Assembly: GCA_964570665.1 (NCBI GenBank)
Contig: CAZMZH010000005.1
Coordinates: 201,284 to 265,283, forward strand
Length of the DNA: 64,000 bases
Source: JAJDAT01 sp964570665
Lineage (GTDB): Bacteria > Nitrospinota > Nitrospinia > Nitrospinales > JAJDAT01
Direction: 5' to 3'
Under the pieces are notes generated by a model that had not been told where the DNA came from, made no database searches, and was given only the letters and a program-made list of their open reading frames with translations. The position numbers and the translations under genes are program-made. Of the stretch, positions 17,746 through 27,224 are shown in pieces. Position 1 is the first letter of the stretch. Every line of letters starts with the position of its first letter.

Positions 17746-18123
17746 TTACAAATTTTGTTCTTTTTTAGAGTTATCAAATTCTCTGAGAGCTTTTAACAAT
17801 TTAGGCGGGGATATTGCTCCAATATTAATTAGAATATTGCCTAATAATTCTGCCTTTTCGTCCTGAATCTTAAACAAACTATTTATATCTTCCTCTTTCA
17901 ATATACCTTTAGAAACTGCAATTTCTCCAAATTTTAATTTATTTTCAGAGTTTCTTTGTTCAGTCAGTATCGTTAAAACTTCTTTAGGGCTAACCATTCC
18001 AACTTCAATGGCTAATTGCCCTAAGGGAGTTCGACTTTTTTTTTGTCGTTCCAATGCAATTAGCAAATGGTCAGGAGTAACGAACTCTTTTTCTACCAAA
18101 AAATCACCTAAAAGAAACGCCAT
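17746..18123 (-). CDS. protein of four tandem MshEN-like units
   Basis: This 125-residue soluble protein consists of about four repeats of roughly 30 residues, starting near 4, 34, 65 and 94. Each has the pattern LGxxLVxxGxxxxxxLxxALxxQ, seen as LGQLAIEVGMVSPKEVL and FGEIAVSKGILKEED. That pattern is the N-terminal domain of type II/IV secretion ATPases (GspE/MshE), and in MshE two such units bind cyclic di-GMP. Here there is no ATPase part. Binding of a cyclic nucleotide is inference. Its start is 8 bases after the stop of the CHASE2 cyclase gene, so the two are probably translated from one mRNA. Confidence 0.75.
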   Translation of the reverse strand: MAFLLGDFLVEKEFVTPDHLLIALERQKKSRTPLGQLAIEVGMVSPKEVLTILTEQRNSENKLKFGEIAVSKGILKEEDINSLFKIQDEKAELLGNILINIGAISPPKLLKALREFDNSKKEQNL

Positions 18124-18131
18124 GACAATGA

Positions 18132-20363
18132 TTACTTAGTTTTCATTGAAAATACGCCGTCCCAATCAACAGGAGGCGATTCTTTTTGGAACAAGAGACA
18201 CCGCTCGAAAAAGGTCAAAGAAGGACCGTCCTTTTCGGATATTTCAAGGACAGCTCCAAAATTATCTAAAGCGCTATCCCATTCTTGTTTCCTATAATGC
18301 TCTAAACCTTTCGAATATAAATCAAGGATTTTGGACGTCTCTTCATCCAATTCTCCTTTTTTACAAAGTAGCTGATAAATACGCACTGGTTCGGATTTTC
18401 CAACCACCCGAATCAAATCCAATTCACGAACCTCCACTTCGTCCTTTACTTGTTCGTAAGTAAATTCACTAAACATATCATAAGTTCCATACTGCTTGTT
18501 AACACCCTCCAATCTAGCCGCGAGGTTAACCGAGTCACCCATCATGGTGTAATCCATTCTAGTTTTGGAACCCATATTACCTACAACCATTGGACCGGTA
18601 TTTAGGCCTATTCGCATAAACAATTCGTGCTTTCCTTCTTCTCTCCATTTTTCCCGCATTTCCCCTAAGCGTTTTTGCATATCAAGAGTAGCTAAACAAG
18701 CTCTTCTAGCATGATCTTCTTGTGGTATAGGGGCTCCAAAAAAAGCGATGATGGCATCTCCCTCAAATTTATCTACCGTTCCTTCGTATTTCATAATGAT
18801 ATCCGTCATCTCAGAAAGGTACTCATTTAGCAAAAGTACCAAATCTTCAGGAGACAGTTTTTCCGATATTGTTGAAAACCCAGCAACATCAGAAAAGAAT
18901 GCGGTTAAAACTTTTCTTTCTCCTCCCAGTTTTAACAACTTTGGATCGCCTACCAACTGATTTACGACAGCGGGAGCCAGATATTGACTAAACGCTCCTT
19001 TAATAAAACGTTTCTCCCTTTCTTCAAAAGTAAATCGATATAAAGTAATCCCAGTGTAAACAAAAACTTGAGTAAAGATTGGATAAACTGTACTAACCCA
19101 AAGTCCTTGGTTATTAAATAAATAAAAATCTGTAAAAATATAGGCCACAACCCCAATTATGGTCATAATGGCCATAACCAAAGCCTTAAAATATAAAGAA
19201 ACCACGCTGAGAATGATACCTGTAACAAAAATCATAGCTACATCAAGGTATCCAAACCAGTTGGGTCTCATTAAAAAGTCTTGATTTAGCACATTTTCAA
19301 TAACATTGGCATGGGCTTCCACTCCAGGGTAAAGTGTTCCAAAAGCAGTGGTATGAAGATCGTGTATTGCCGCCGCTGTCGCTCCAACAATAATAATTTT
19401 ATTTTGAAGTTCCTCAGCGCCAAGCTTTTCAGTAAGCACGTCCGTAGCGGAAAAATGATCAAAAGTTTTTCCCGGTCCGTACCAATTAATCAAGTAATCA
19501 CCGTATTCATTGGTCGGAATAACGATGTCAGCTACTTGCACCGCATCAATTCCATAGGGAGCTACTTGAACCGCCAGATTTGCTTGGGTCGCTTGGTGAA
19601 TCAACTGAAGGCTTAACGGAGGAAAAAGAAACTCTTTAATTTGTTGAACCAAAGGAATAAACCGGACTACGCCATCCAATTCTGGTAGAAATGAGACAAA
19701 ACCGCCACTATTGGCGGATGAAGCTAATTCGTAAATGCTGATTCCCATCCCATTAATAGGACGAAAATAAACATTATCTTCAGGTTTATCCGTCCTTTGA
19801 ATAATAGAATACTCAAAAAATGGTAAAAATTCTTGTATTCTGGGATCAAGCTCAGCCACTTTTTTACCCATTGGGCTTTCGCCAGTAGGGTCCGCAAAAT
19901 AGCCTAAAATGGCCCTCTCAGAATTTGCAAGAGAATCTGCAAATATTGTGTCGGAATTTACAGATTTTTCTAATTTTTTAATTAGCTCGTCGCCTTTTAT
20001 ATTGGATAGATCCTCTTCCTTCGCCATTTCTTTAATAGTCTGAATCTGAACTGCTGTTTGGGGTTCAGGAAATAGAATATCAAAACCAATAGCGGCAACG
20101 CCAGCTGCGCTCAATTTGTCTACCAATGTAGCCAATTTAGATCTTGGCCAAGGCCATCTGCCCTGTTCAGTAAGGCTTTTTTCATCTACGGCAACAATAG
20201 CAACTTGCCCAGAAACTGGGCGGACCCCTCTTTGTCGAACTTTAAAATCATACGCTTTTAGTTCTGCTAAATTGAAAAACTCAAAATCCTCACGGTATAT
20301 TTGATGAGAGGCAAGAGTTAAAAGTATGCCGATAGTAAAACTATTTAGTAAGAGCTTTTTCAT
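18132..20363 (-). CDS. CHASE2-domain class III adenylate cyclase
   Basis: A 743-residue membrane cyclase. An N-terminal membrane helix (about 5-21) is followed by a periplasmic CHASE2 sensor (about 25-360). Three membrane helices (about 370-450) and a class III cyclase domain (about 480-665) come next. Metal-binding Asp is in FSDVAGF and again in FEGDAIIAFFG. The Lys in VDKFEGD and the YTMMGDSVNLAARLE region point to ATP as substrate, giving cyclic AMP. A C-terminal TPR-like helix pair lies near 685-730 (GLEHYRKQEWDSALDNF). The ligand of CHASE2 is unknown. It heads a run with the MshEN-like, lipoprotein and flavin reductase genes. Confidence 0.92.
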   Translation of the reverse strand: MKKLLLNSFTIGILLTLASHQIYREDFEFFNLAELKAYDFKVRQRGVRPVSGQVAIVAVDEKSLTEQGRWPWPRSKLATLVDKLSAAGVAAIGFDILFPEPQTAVQIQTIKEMAKEEDLSNIKGDELIKKLEKSVNSDTIFADSLANSERAILGYFADPTGESPMGKKVAELDPRIQEFLPFFEYSIIQRTDKPEDNVYFRPINGMGISIYELASSANSGGFVSFLPELDGVVRFIPLVQQIKEFLFPPLSLQLIHQATQANLAVQVAPYGIDAVQVADIVIPTNEYGDYLINWYGPGKTFDHFSATDVLTEKLGAEELQNKIIIVGATAAAIHDLHTTAFGTLYPGVEAHANVIENVLNQDFLMRPNWFGYLDVAMIFVTGIILSVVSLYFKALVMAIMTIIGVVAYIFTDFYLFNNQGLWVSTVYPIFTQVFVYTGITLYRFTFEEREKRFIKGAFSQYLAPAVVNQLVGDPKLLKLGGERKVLTAFFSDVAGFSTISEKLSPEDLVLLLNEYLSEMTDIIMKYEGTVDKFEGDAIIAFFGAPIPQEDHARRACLATLDMQKRLGEMREKWREEGKHELFMRIGLNTGPMVVGNMGSKTRMDYTMMGDSVNLAARLEGVNKQYGTYDMFSEFTYEQVKDEVEVRELDLIRVVGKSEPVRIYQLLCKKGELDEETSKILDLYSKGLEHYRKQEWDSALDNFGAVLEISEKDGPSLTFFERCLLFQKESPPVDWDGVFSMKTK

Positions 20364-20445
20364 GCAGATTATTAAATCACATTCTAATGAGTAGAAGGTT
20401 AAATTTTACTTTAAAATCTGGATATTTGAAAAATTTTCTTAAAAT

Positions 20446-20829
20446 TTACTTTTTTGGATATTCTATTAATTCTATTTCGTATTTATCGGGATCTTCTGTA
20501 AAAATAAATTTAGTTCCACTCGAAGTTTCGATGGGCCCCTCAGTAATAGGAACACCCGCTTCCTCTAAACGTTTAATAGCCTCATCCAAACATTCAACCT
20601 GAAATGCCATATGCATTAAATCCTCAGGAACATCTACCTTTCCGCTATTAGGAAATGAGCATAACTCAATTTCGCTGTCTGTGCCGGGAGCTTCTAAAAA
20701 AACTAACTTCGAGCCTCTAGGAGAGGTTTTATTTTCAAGAATTTTTAAACCTAATGCCTCTGAATAGAATTGAAGCGTCTTATTCATGTCCGATACTCGG
20801 ATTCTGGTATGTAAGTATTTTTTGATCAT
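20446..20829 (-). CDS. gloA: glyoxalase I-like lyase (VOC family)
   Basis: A 127-residue VOC-fold protein very close to lactoylglutathione lyase. This enzyme converts the methylglyoxal-glutathione hemithioacetal to S-lactoylglutathione. Metal ligands fit His7 (YLHTRIRV), a Glu in the SEIELCSF strand, His in LMHMAFQVE and Glu in YEIELIEYP. The two beta-alpha-beta-beta-beta halves are complete. Its ATG overlaps the stop of the upstream phosphohexomutase gene by one base (TAATG), so the two are translationally coupled. The exact substrate in this organism is not proven. Confidence 0.88.
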   Translation of the reverse strand: MIKKYLHTRIRVSDMNKTLQFYSEALGLKILENKTSPRGSKLVFLEAPGTDSEIELCSFPNSGKVDVPEDLMHMAFQVECLDEAIKRLEEAGVPITEGPIETSSGTKFIFTEDPDKYEIELIEYPKK

Positions 20830-22196
20830 TATCCTAAATCAATATTTTTGAGCGGTTCGTATTGGACCAGTTTCTCTATCATAATTTTTTTCAACTCTTC
20901 CAGACGGTCTTGTTTTTCAGCTTCAAACCTGAGAACCAGAATGGGTTGAGTGTTCGACGCTCGAGCCAAAGCCCACCCATCGCCAAAGTTTATTCGCACC
21001 CCATCAACGTCGGAAACGTCATACCGTTCTTTAAAATAATTTGTTAAATCTTTTACAATGTCAAATTTTTGGGAATCTGGACAATCAATACGAATTTCAG
21101 GAGTGTAATAAGTTTTAGGAAGATCGCTAAGCATTTCAGAAACCTTTTGATTTGAATTAGCCACAATTTCCAACATACGACATGCCGCAAAAGTTGCGTC
21201 GTCAAAACCAAAAAAATTATCCGAAAAACAAATATGCCCGCTCATTTCGCCAGCTAAAAGAGCTTTATTTTCTCGCATACATTTTTTTATCAAAGAATGA
21301 CCAGCCGCGCTCATCACGGAGTTACCTCCGCGATTTTTAATATCATTGAATAAGTTTTGTGTGCATTTGACCTCGCCAACAATCGTAGACCCAGGATTAT
21401 TTTTTAAAATTTCTCTACCAAAAAGTATGAGCAGTTGATCTCCCCATATGATATTGCCCTTGTCATCGACAACTCCAATACGGTCTCCATCTCCGTCAAA
21501 TCCAATTCCTAATTCTAAGCCTTCGGTTTTAACTTTCTGGATAAGGTCTTCTAAATATTCTGGTATTGTTGGGTCGGGATGATGGTTTGGGAACGTTCCA
21601 TCAGGTTCGCAATATAACTCAACAGGATTTTGCCCAAGTTCTTTAAGTAAGCGCATACCCACAATCCCAAAACAACCGTTTCCACCGTCTACTGCAAATT
21701 TAATGGGACGAGATATATTTATTACCTTATCGATAGCCTTTATATAATCGTCTAAGATTTCCCTATGCTGAAGACTACCTTCTCCAACCTCAAAATCTTC
21801 TTTAATAATTAAATCCTTTAAACCTTTAATTTTTTCTCCAAATAGCGAGTGTCGTCCTTCGCTGATTTTAAACCCATTAAATTCGGGTGGATTGTGACTA
21901 CCAGTAATCATAACGCCTCCATCTGGATTAAGCAGATGAAGTGAAAAATACGCTACGGGAGTTGGAACTTGTCCAATATCTATAACATCGCAACCTGTCG
22001 AACGTAATGCCGAGATTAAAATATCGCGAAAAGAGTCAGAACTTTTGCGCATGTCTCTTCCGACTGTCATAGATTTTCCGCCATTTCTTCTGATATGAGT
22101 TCCAATGGCTTTTCCTATTAGACCAACAGCATCTTCGGTAAGATCCTTACCAACAACGCCTCGGATATCGTATTCCCTAAAAATTTCTGGATTCAT
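20829..22196 (-). CDS. phosphomannomutase/phosphoglucomutase
   Basis: A 455-residue alpha-D-phosphohexomutase of the AlgC/ManB type, interconverting hexose-6- and hexose-1-phosphates for nucleotide-sugar synthesis. The four family loops are present: the phosphoserine loop ITGSHNPPEFNGFK, the Mg loop GFDGDGDRIG, the sugar loop GEMSGHICF and the phosphate loop RASNTQP. The start FREYDIRGVVG is typical of the group. It lies next to a nucleotide-sugar cluster on the same strand and is coupled to gloA. Choice between mannose and glucose (or both) cannot be made from sequence alone. Confidence 0.92.
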   Translation of the reverse strand: MNPEIFREYDIRGVVGKDLTEDAVGLIGKAIGTHIRRNGGKSMTVGRDMRKSSDSFRDILISALRSTGCDVIDIGQVPTPVAYFSLHLLNPDGGVMITGSHNPPEFNGFKISEGRHSLFGEKIKGLKDLIIKEDFEVGEGSLQHREILDDYIKAIDKVINISRPIKFAVDGGNGCFGIVGMRLLKELGQNPVELYCEPDGTFPNHHPDPTIPEYLEDLIQKVKTEGLELGIGFDGDGDRIGVVDDKGNIIWGDQLLILFGREILKNNPGSTIVGEVKCTQNLFNDIKNRGGNSVMSAAGHSLIKKCMRENKALLAGEMSGHICFSDNFFGFDDATFAACRMLEIVANSNQKVSEMLSDLPKTYYTPEIRIDCPDSQKFDIVKDLTNYFKERYDVSDVDGVRINFGDGWALARASNTQPILVLRFEAEKQDRLEELKKIMIEKLVQYEPLKNIDLG

Positions 22197-22333
22197 ATGT
22201 TTCCTAATGTTTGGGCATTGAGATTGGATCTCAATCCAATTATTTAGTTAAAGTTATTCCAAGACAAAGTTAGACAGGTCAATTCAGTTTTTTACTTATG
22301 TTATGAAACTAACGTAAGAAAATGAAACTTTTT

Positions 22334-23863
22334 TCAATTTTTTTTTGAAAAAAACTCCTTCATTTTTTCTACAACATAAATTTGCTGCTCTAAATTGACC
22401 TCATGAGATATTGGTAGAGCTAATGTTTCTTTAGCTGCCTTTTCGGACACAGGAAAATCTCCTTCTTTATAACCAAGCGATTGAAAACATTCCTGTAAAT
22501 GGAGGGGTACGGGGTAGTAAATTTCAGTTCCAATTTTGTACTGACCTAAAAATTCGCGAAGGGAATCGCGGTTTTCACCGGCCCGAAGAACATATTGATT
22601 ATAAATATGCCTCGGAAAAATTTCTTTAGGGGGTTGAATTTTATCAGCTAATCCATTTTCAGGGATAAGCTTATTATAATTCTCAGAATTTTTTCGCCTT
22701 CTTTGGGTCCACTTCTCTAATCGTGGCAATTTAGCGCATAAAACAGCGGCCTGCAAAGCATCGAGACGAAAATTTCCTCCAACCAACTTATGATAATACT
22801 TGGGTTTAGACCCATGTACTCTGAGAAGTTTTAATTTTTCATAATTTTCTTCCTTAGATACCGTAACTATACCGCCGTCCCCAAACCCACCAAGGTTTTT
22901 TGTCGGAAAGAATGAAAAACAACCATAATCCCCAAACGAACCAGCTCTTTTAAATTTGTACTCAGACCCGACCGCTTGAGCGGCATCCTCAATTACACAC
23001 AATCCATGACTATTTGCTATCTCAAGAATGGGATCCATATCGGCACATTGCCCATATAGATGGATGGGAATAATCGCTCGAGTTTTTGAAGTAATTTTTT
23101 CTTCCAACTTTTTGGGATCCATATTAAACGTAATTGGATCAACATCTACTAAAACAGGCCGAGCCCCCGTTCTAAAAATAGAACCTATAGTTGCAAAAAA
23201 AGTAAACGGCGTTGTAATAACCTCATCGCCAGGACCTACTTCAGCCGCCATTAAAGAAATGAGCAAAGCGTCGGTTCCGGAGGAAACTCCCACTGCATAC
23301 TTGCTTTGGCAATAATTTGCGATCTGTTCTTCTAGTTCGGCAACTTTTGGGCCTAAAATGAACATTCCTGAACGGATCACTTCTGTCGTTTGGGTTTCTA
23401 CATCATTCCAAAGTTCATGGTGAGTTGCGGGAACATTAACTAAAGGAACCGAATTAATAGGAGCATGAAATTTGGAAATATCTTCTTCAAAATTTGAACA
23501 TCCAATAGCCGTTATTCCCTCTGATTGGAATGTTTCGGGATTAGCCGTTAAAACTGCTTTTAAACGAAAATTAGATATAGCCTGTTTGATAAGATAAGAT
23601 TCATAGTTATCAGCTTCCCTAATTCCATCTCGTAATTCATTTCCCGTAAGAGGAAGAATTGTTAGAACATCCAACCATTCCTTAAAAATATTGATCAAAC
23701 TCTCTTTCTGGAGAGATTTTATTATTTCTGGAATAGATGTAGCTAAAACCCAACCTTCAATATTTTTTTTCCGGCATTTATTGAATAAAACCTGAGTTTG
23801 GTCTTTTATTGAGCCATCTTGAAGGGATTCAGTAAAAAAATCTTTATGAAACAAAATTTGCAT
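22334..23863 (-). CDS. PIN-like domain fused to DegT/DnrJ aminotransferase
   Basis: A 509-residue two-part protein. Residues about 140-505 are a sugar aminotransferase of the DegT/DnrJ/EryC1/StrS family with PLP lysine K322 (FSFFPTKNLGG) and the IEDAAQAVGSEYK segment. WbpE-type members add an amino group at C3 of a UDP-keto-sugar, which fits the neighbouring genes. Residues 1-135 resemble a PIN nuclease fold: ATSIPEII (candidate Glu), DNYESYLI and AVLTANPETF. The first acidic residue seems replaced (ILFHKDFF), so nuclease activity is doubtful. The join is in one frame without a stop or frameshift. Family members are usually near 370 residues, so the N-terminal part is extra. Confidence 0.88.
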   Translation of the reverse strand: MQILFHKDFFTESLQDGSIKDQTQVLFNKCRKKNIEGWVLATSIPEIIKSLQKESLINIFKEWLDVLTILPLTGNELRDGIREADNYESYLIKQAISNFRLKAVLTANPETFQSEGITAIGCSNFEEDISKFHAPINSVPLVNVPATHHELWNDVETQTTEVIRSGMFILGPKVAELEEQIANYCQSKYAVGVSSGTDALLISLMAAEVGPGDEVITTPFTFFATIGSIFRTGARPVLVDVDPITFNMDPKKLEEKITSKTRAIIPIHLYGQCADMDPILEIANSHGLCVIEDAAQAVGSEYKFKRAGSFGDYGCFSFFPTKNLGGFGDGGIVTVSKEENYEKLKLLRVHGSKPKYYHKLVGGNFRLDALQAAVLCAKLPRLEKWTQRRRKNSENYNKLIPENGLADKIQPPKEIFPRHIYNQYVLRAGENRDSLREFLGQYKIGTEIYYPVPLHLQECFQSLGYKEGDFPVSEKAAKETLALPISHEVNLEQQIYVVEKMKEFFSKKN

Positions 23864-23918
23864 AACAAAGTTATCTTTGGAAGAAAATTAGTTTTGAGGA
23901 AGTTTTAATATTTAATTA

Positions 23919-25232
23919 TTAAGCTTTTATGATTTTAGGAGATTTAATTCCCGAGCAGGCGTTACGAGTATCAACAACAATATTTGATCGATTAACAATG
24001 TCCTCATAGTCGTATTGAGAGTGATCGGTGAGAATCACTGTAATATCAAAAGACCCAATTTTATCAAGCGAAACCCCCTTTTTACCCACAAAATCAGGAT
24101 AGTCTCGCTTAGGACCTACTATAGGAATATATGGATCATTAAACTCAATTTCCGCGCCAAGGTTAGCAAGCATTTCCATAATCTTATAACTTGTTGACTC
24201 TCTATCGTCATCTACATCTTTCTTGTAGGCAACTCCTAACACTAAAATTTTACTTCCTTTTGCGCTTTTACCTGAGCTATTTAGAGCTTTTGATATTTTT
24301 TCAACAACGTACTGAGGCATAGAAACATTCACTTCGCCGGCCAACTCAATAAAACGAGTGGGTACCTCATATTCTCTGGCTTTCCAAGTTAAATAAAAAG
24401 GGTCGATTGGAATACAATGGCCTCCTAATCCGGGTCCAGGGTAAAATGGCATATAACCAAATGGTTTAGTGCTAGCCGCTTCAATTACTTCCCAAACATC
24501 TATGCCCATTTTATCTAAAATAATTTTCATTTCATTTACTAAGGCAATATTCACTGACCGAAAAATATTTTCCATTAACTTTGTCGCTTCAGCCGTCATT
24601 GTATTGGAAACCGGAACAGTTTTTGACACTATAGCCTTATAAAGCTCGTTGGCTGCTTCTAATTCTTTTTCCGAATCGGCTCCAATGACTTTGGGAATAG
24701 TCGCTGTCGAATAATTTGGGTTATTGGGATCTTCACGTTCCGGAGAATAAGCTAAATAAAAATCTTCACCTGCTTTTAAAGACGAATTAGATTCTAACTC
24801 GGTTGCAAGAATTCCCCAGGTTGTTCCTGGATAAGTGGTGGATTCCAATATGATAATTTGACCTTTTCTCATATGAGGAGAAATCTGCCTAGCCGTTGAA
24901 ACAATATAGGTCATATCTGGAGTTCGATTTTTATCGAGAGGCGTTGGAACGCAAATCAAAATACAATCCATCTTGGATACTTTTGAAAAATCCGTAGTAA
25001 ACTCTTGTGTACCTCTTGCTAATAACTCTTCAATAGATTTAGATGGAATATGCTTGATATAACTCTCGCCCTGACTTAGGCGATCTACTTTAGTTTGATC
25101 AATATCAAACCCAATAACAGGAAAACCCGCTTTTCCAAATTCTAAAACTAGCGGTAATCCAACATACCCAAGTCCAATAACCCCTACTGTAGCTTCTTTA
25201 TTTTTAATTTTTTGAATTAATTGATTTATCAA
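23919..25232 (-). CDS. wbpA: UDP-N-acetylglucosamine 6-dehydrogenase (WbpA-type)
   Basis: A 437-residue UDP-sugar dehydrogenase that oxidises C6 of a UDP-N-acetylhexosamine to the uronic acid in two NAD-dependent steps. The Rossmann start is GVIGLGYVGLPL, the catalytic Cys is C273 in PGLGGHCIPIDP, and EATKLMENIFRSVNIALVNE follows the family. The FGYMPFYPGPG context matches WbpA-like enzymes better than plain UDP-glucose dehydrogenases. It sits between the aminotransferase (55 bases downstream) and the glycosyltransferase gene, giving the first step of a ManNAc(3NAc)A-like pathway. Substrate is inferred from family and neighbours. Confidence 0.9.
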   Translation of the reverse strand: MINQLIQKIKNKEATVGVIGLGYVGLPLVLEFGKAGFPVIGFDIDQTKVDRLSQGESYIKHIPSKSIEELLARGTQEFTTDFSKVSKMDCILICVPTPLDKNRTPDMTYIVSTARQISPHMRKGQIIILESTTYPGTTWGILATELESNSSLKAGEDFYLAYSPEREDPNNPNYSTATIPKVIGADSEKELEAANELYKAIVSKTVPVSNTMTAEATKLMENIFRSVNIALVNEMKIILDKMGIDVWEVIEAASTKPFGYMPFYPGPGLGGHCIPIDPFYLTWKAREYEVPTRFIELAGEVNVSMPQYVVEKISKALNSSGKSAKGSKILVLGVAYKKDVDDDRESTSYKIMEMLANLGAEIEFNDPYIPIVGPKRDYPDFVGKKGVSLDKIGSFDITVILTDHSQYDYEDIVNRSNIVVDTRNACSGIKSPKIIKA

Positions 25233-25292
25233 GAGTTTCCCTTAGTAAAATACAGTGTAATTATATTAGAGTTTGTTTGAGGGCGCCCAATT

Positions 25293-26054
25293 CTATTTAT
25301 CGTCTTTTTGGGAAAAAGATCTCCTTAAAACAAGGAACTTTAAAAATAGGCCTAGATAAGCCTTAATAGTGGAATTAACTATTAACTTACTAAACCCTTT
25401 TCTCTTATGGAAAAATAAAGTGGCAGGCACTTCAGAAAAAGTAAAACCAGATTTATGGAGCTTTAATAATAATTCGACCATACAAACAAACCCCTTTTCT
25501 GTTATTACAGGATGGTCAAATTTCCTATAAATTTCAGAAATAGTTTTTTGAGAAAACGCTCGATAAAAAGAAGAATAAGTTCGAGCGCCAGGCACTTGAA
25601 ATAATATCATGCACAATAAATTGGCTGCCTTACTGTAAAACCTTCTCTTAAAGGGACAGTTTTTGAGCCTTCCGCCTTTTGCGTAACAAGAAGCAAGAAC
25701 AAAATCTTTACCATTCCTTATTTCATCAAGCATTTTGGGCAAAATACCCAAATCACTTGTATTATCCCCTTCAATTGTTACAACAATATCTTCGCTTTTA
25801 GAAATTTTAATAAAATGCTTAAAACCGTTTTCAAAACTAGCGCCAGCTCCCTCATTAACCAGGTTTTCCACCATATCAACGGGAAACGATTCCATCTTTT
25901 GGCGTATGATTTCCGGAGTGCCATCGCTACTCCCATCATTTACAAAAATTATCCTATAATTTTCTTTAATTTCTTTTGCAGCTGAATCAAGACCAGAAAT
26001 CAAAGTTTCGATATTCTCTTCTTCGTTAAATACAGGAATTAAAAAATAGATCAT
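25293..26054 (-). CDS. family 2 glycosyltransferase (DPM1-like)
   Basis: A 253-residue GT-A fold transferase. Residues 1-35 hold the nucleotide-binding start (FLIPVFNEEEN, VNDGSSDGT), and the metal site is probably in TIEGDNTSD, a variant of DxD. The C-terminal third (SKLIVNSTIKAYLGLFLKF) is hydrophobic and may lie along the membrane. The overall pattern resembles dolichol-/undecaprenyl-phosphate mannosyltransferase-like enzymes, so it could transfer a sugar to a lipid carrier. It is encoded inside the nucleotide-sugar run. Donor and acceptor are unknown. Confidence 0.85.
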   Translation of the reverse strand: MIYFLIPVFNEEENIETLISGLDSAAKEIKENYRIIFVNDGSSDGTPEIIRQKMESFPVDMVENLVNEGAGASFENGFKHFIKISKSEDIVVTIEGDNTSDLGILPKMLDEIRNGKDFVLASCYAKGGRLKNCPFKRRFYSKAANLLCMILFQVPGARTYSSFYRAFSQKTISEIYRKFDHPVITEKGFVCMVELLLKLHKSGFTFSEVPATLFFHKRKGFSKLIVNSTIKAYLGLFLKFLVLRRSFSQKDDK

Positions 26055-26126
26055 TTCAGTTTAAGAAATCGTTAGTAACTACGGGCTATAAACTTTTATT
26101 AAGGACTAATATAATTGAGGCGTTTT

Positions 26127-27224
26127 CTAATTAAAATAAGAAAGAATGGCGGTAATTACTTTATCGGCAGATTGACCCGTTCCATAAATTTGCTCTGGAT
26201 CTTTTTTAGGTGTCTGAGAATGAGTTTCAACAGTTTGCATAATCTGATTCGAGTCAATTCCAGATAAAAGGTTCCACCCAGAATCTAACGTTTCTGTCCA
26301 CTCAGTCTCTGACCTAAGAGTAACGCACGGCGTTTCAAAAAACATTGCTTCTTTTTGGACTCCCCCCGAATCAGTTAGAACCATAGTTGCATTCTTTAAG
26401 AATAATATCATGTCTAAATAAGAAAAAGGAGCCGTCAAAATCACATTATTTCCACAAACAATTTTATTATCTTCCATCATTTTATGAGTTCTAGGATGAA
26501 CAGGCCATACTACTTTTTGAGGTAATTTTTCAAAAGAGGAAACAATCTGTTTTAAATTTTCAATTTGGTCTGTATTCTCAGCTCGATGAACTGTAGCCAA
26601 AAAATATTTTCCGTGTGAAATCTTATACTCTTTACAAAACTGATTAAAGTTTTCTTTTTCTTGTTCCGCTTTCTTGGAGCAATATAAAGCCGAATCGTGC
26701 ATGACATCTCCAGTTTTAATCACTCCATTCAAAATACCTTCGTTTTTTAGATTATTTATCGCAACATCAGATGGGCAAAGAAGTAGGCTTGAAATATGAT
26801 CCACCATAACACGGTTTATTTCTTCAGGCATTTTGCGGTTCCAACTTCTCAGTCCAGCTTCTACGTGAGCGACGGGCAAGTGTATTTTTACAGCCGCTAA
26901 AGCTCCAGCTAAAGTCGAGTTAGTATCGCCATATACAACCACCATATCCGGTCTTTCTTGGATAAGAACTTGTTCAAGAAGCAAAAGCATTCTACCCGTT
27001 TGTTCGCCATGACCTCCAGCCCCAACTTCCAAATTTACTTTAGGTTGAGGTAGGTCAAGTTGCCTAAAAAAAATATCAGACATATTTTCGTCATAATGCT
27101 GGCCAGTATGGATTAATACTTCTTCCATTTGATTAAAAAATTTGTTTTTGATTACTCGCGAAACCACTCCAGCTTTAATAAATTGAGGGCGGGCTCCAAC
27201 CACAGTTAGTATTTTTCTTTTCAC
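26127..27224 (-). CDS. wecB: UDP-N-acetylglucosamine 2-epimerase
   Basis: A 365-residue non-hydrolysing UDP-GlcNAc 2-epimerase (WecB/WbpI family), converting the gluco to the manno configuration at C2. Family blocks are VVGARPQFIKAG, IHTGQHYDENMS, VYGDTNSTLAG, HVEAGLRSWNRKMPEEINR, LATVHRAENTD and LTDSGGVQKEA. The catalytic acids in these blocks are kept. Its start overlaps the stop of the SDR gene at 27221 by 4 bases. Beside the WbpA-, WbpB/D- and WbpE-like genes it may act as WbpI on a doubly acetylated uronic acid rather than on UDP-GlcNAc; sequence alone does not decide. Confidence 0.92.
   Translation of the reverse strand: MKRKILTVVGARPQFIKAGVVSRVIKNKFFNQMEEVLIHTGQHYDENMSDIFFRQLDLPQPKVNLEVGAGGHGEQTGRMLLLLEQVLIQERPDMVVVYGDTNSTLAGALAAVKIHLPVAHVEAGLRSWNRKMPEEINRVMVDHISSLLLCPSDVAINNLKNEGILNGVIKTGDVMHDSALYCSKKAEQEKENFNQFCKEYKISHGKYFLATVHRAENTDQIENLKQIVSSFEKLPQKVVWPVHPRTHKMMEDNKIVCGNNVILTAPFSYLDMILFLKNATMVLTDSGGVQKEAMFFETPCVTLRSETEWTETLDSGWNLLSGIDSNQIMQTVETHSQTPKKDPEQIYGTGQSADKVITAILSYFN

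Noticed and set aside
22285..22312. Imperfect hairpin downstream of the PIN-aminotransferase gene
   Set aside because: The stem has a C-A mismatch on the minus strand and is not followed by a T run there, so a terminator is not supported.
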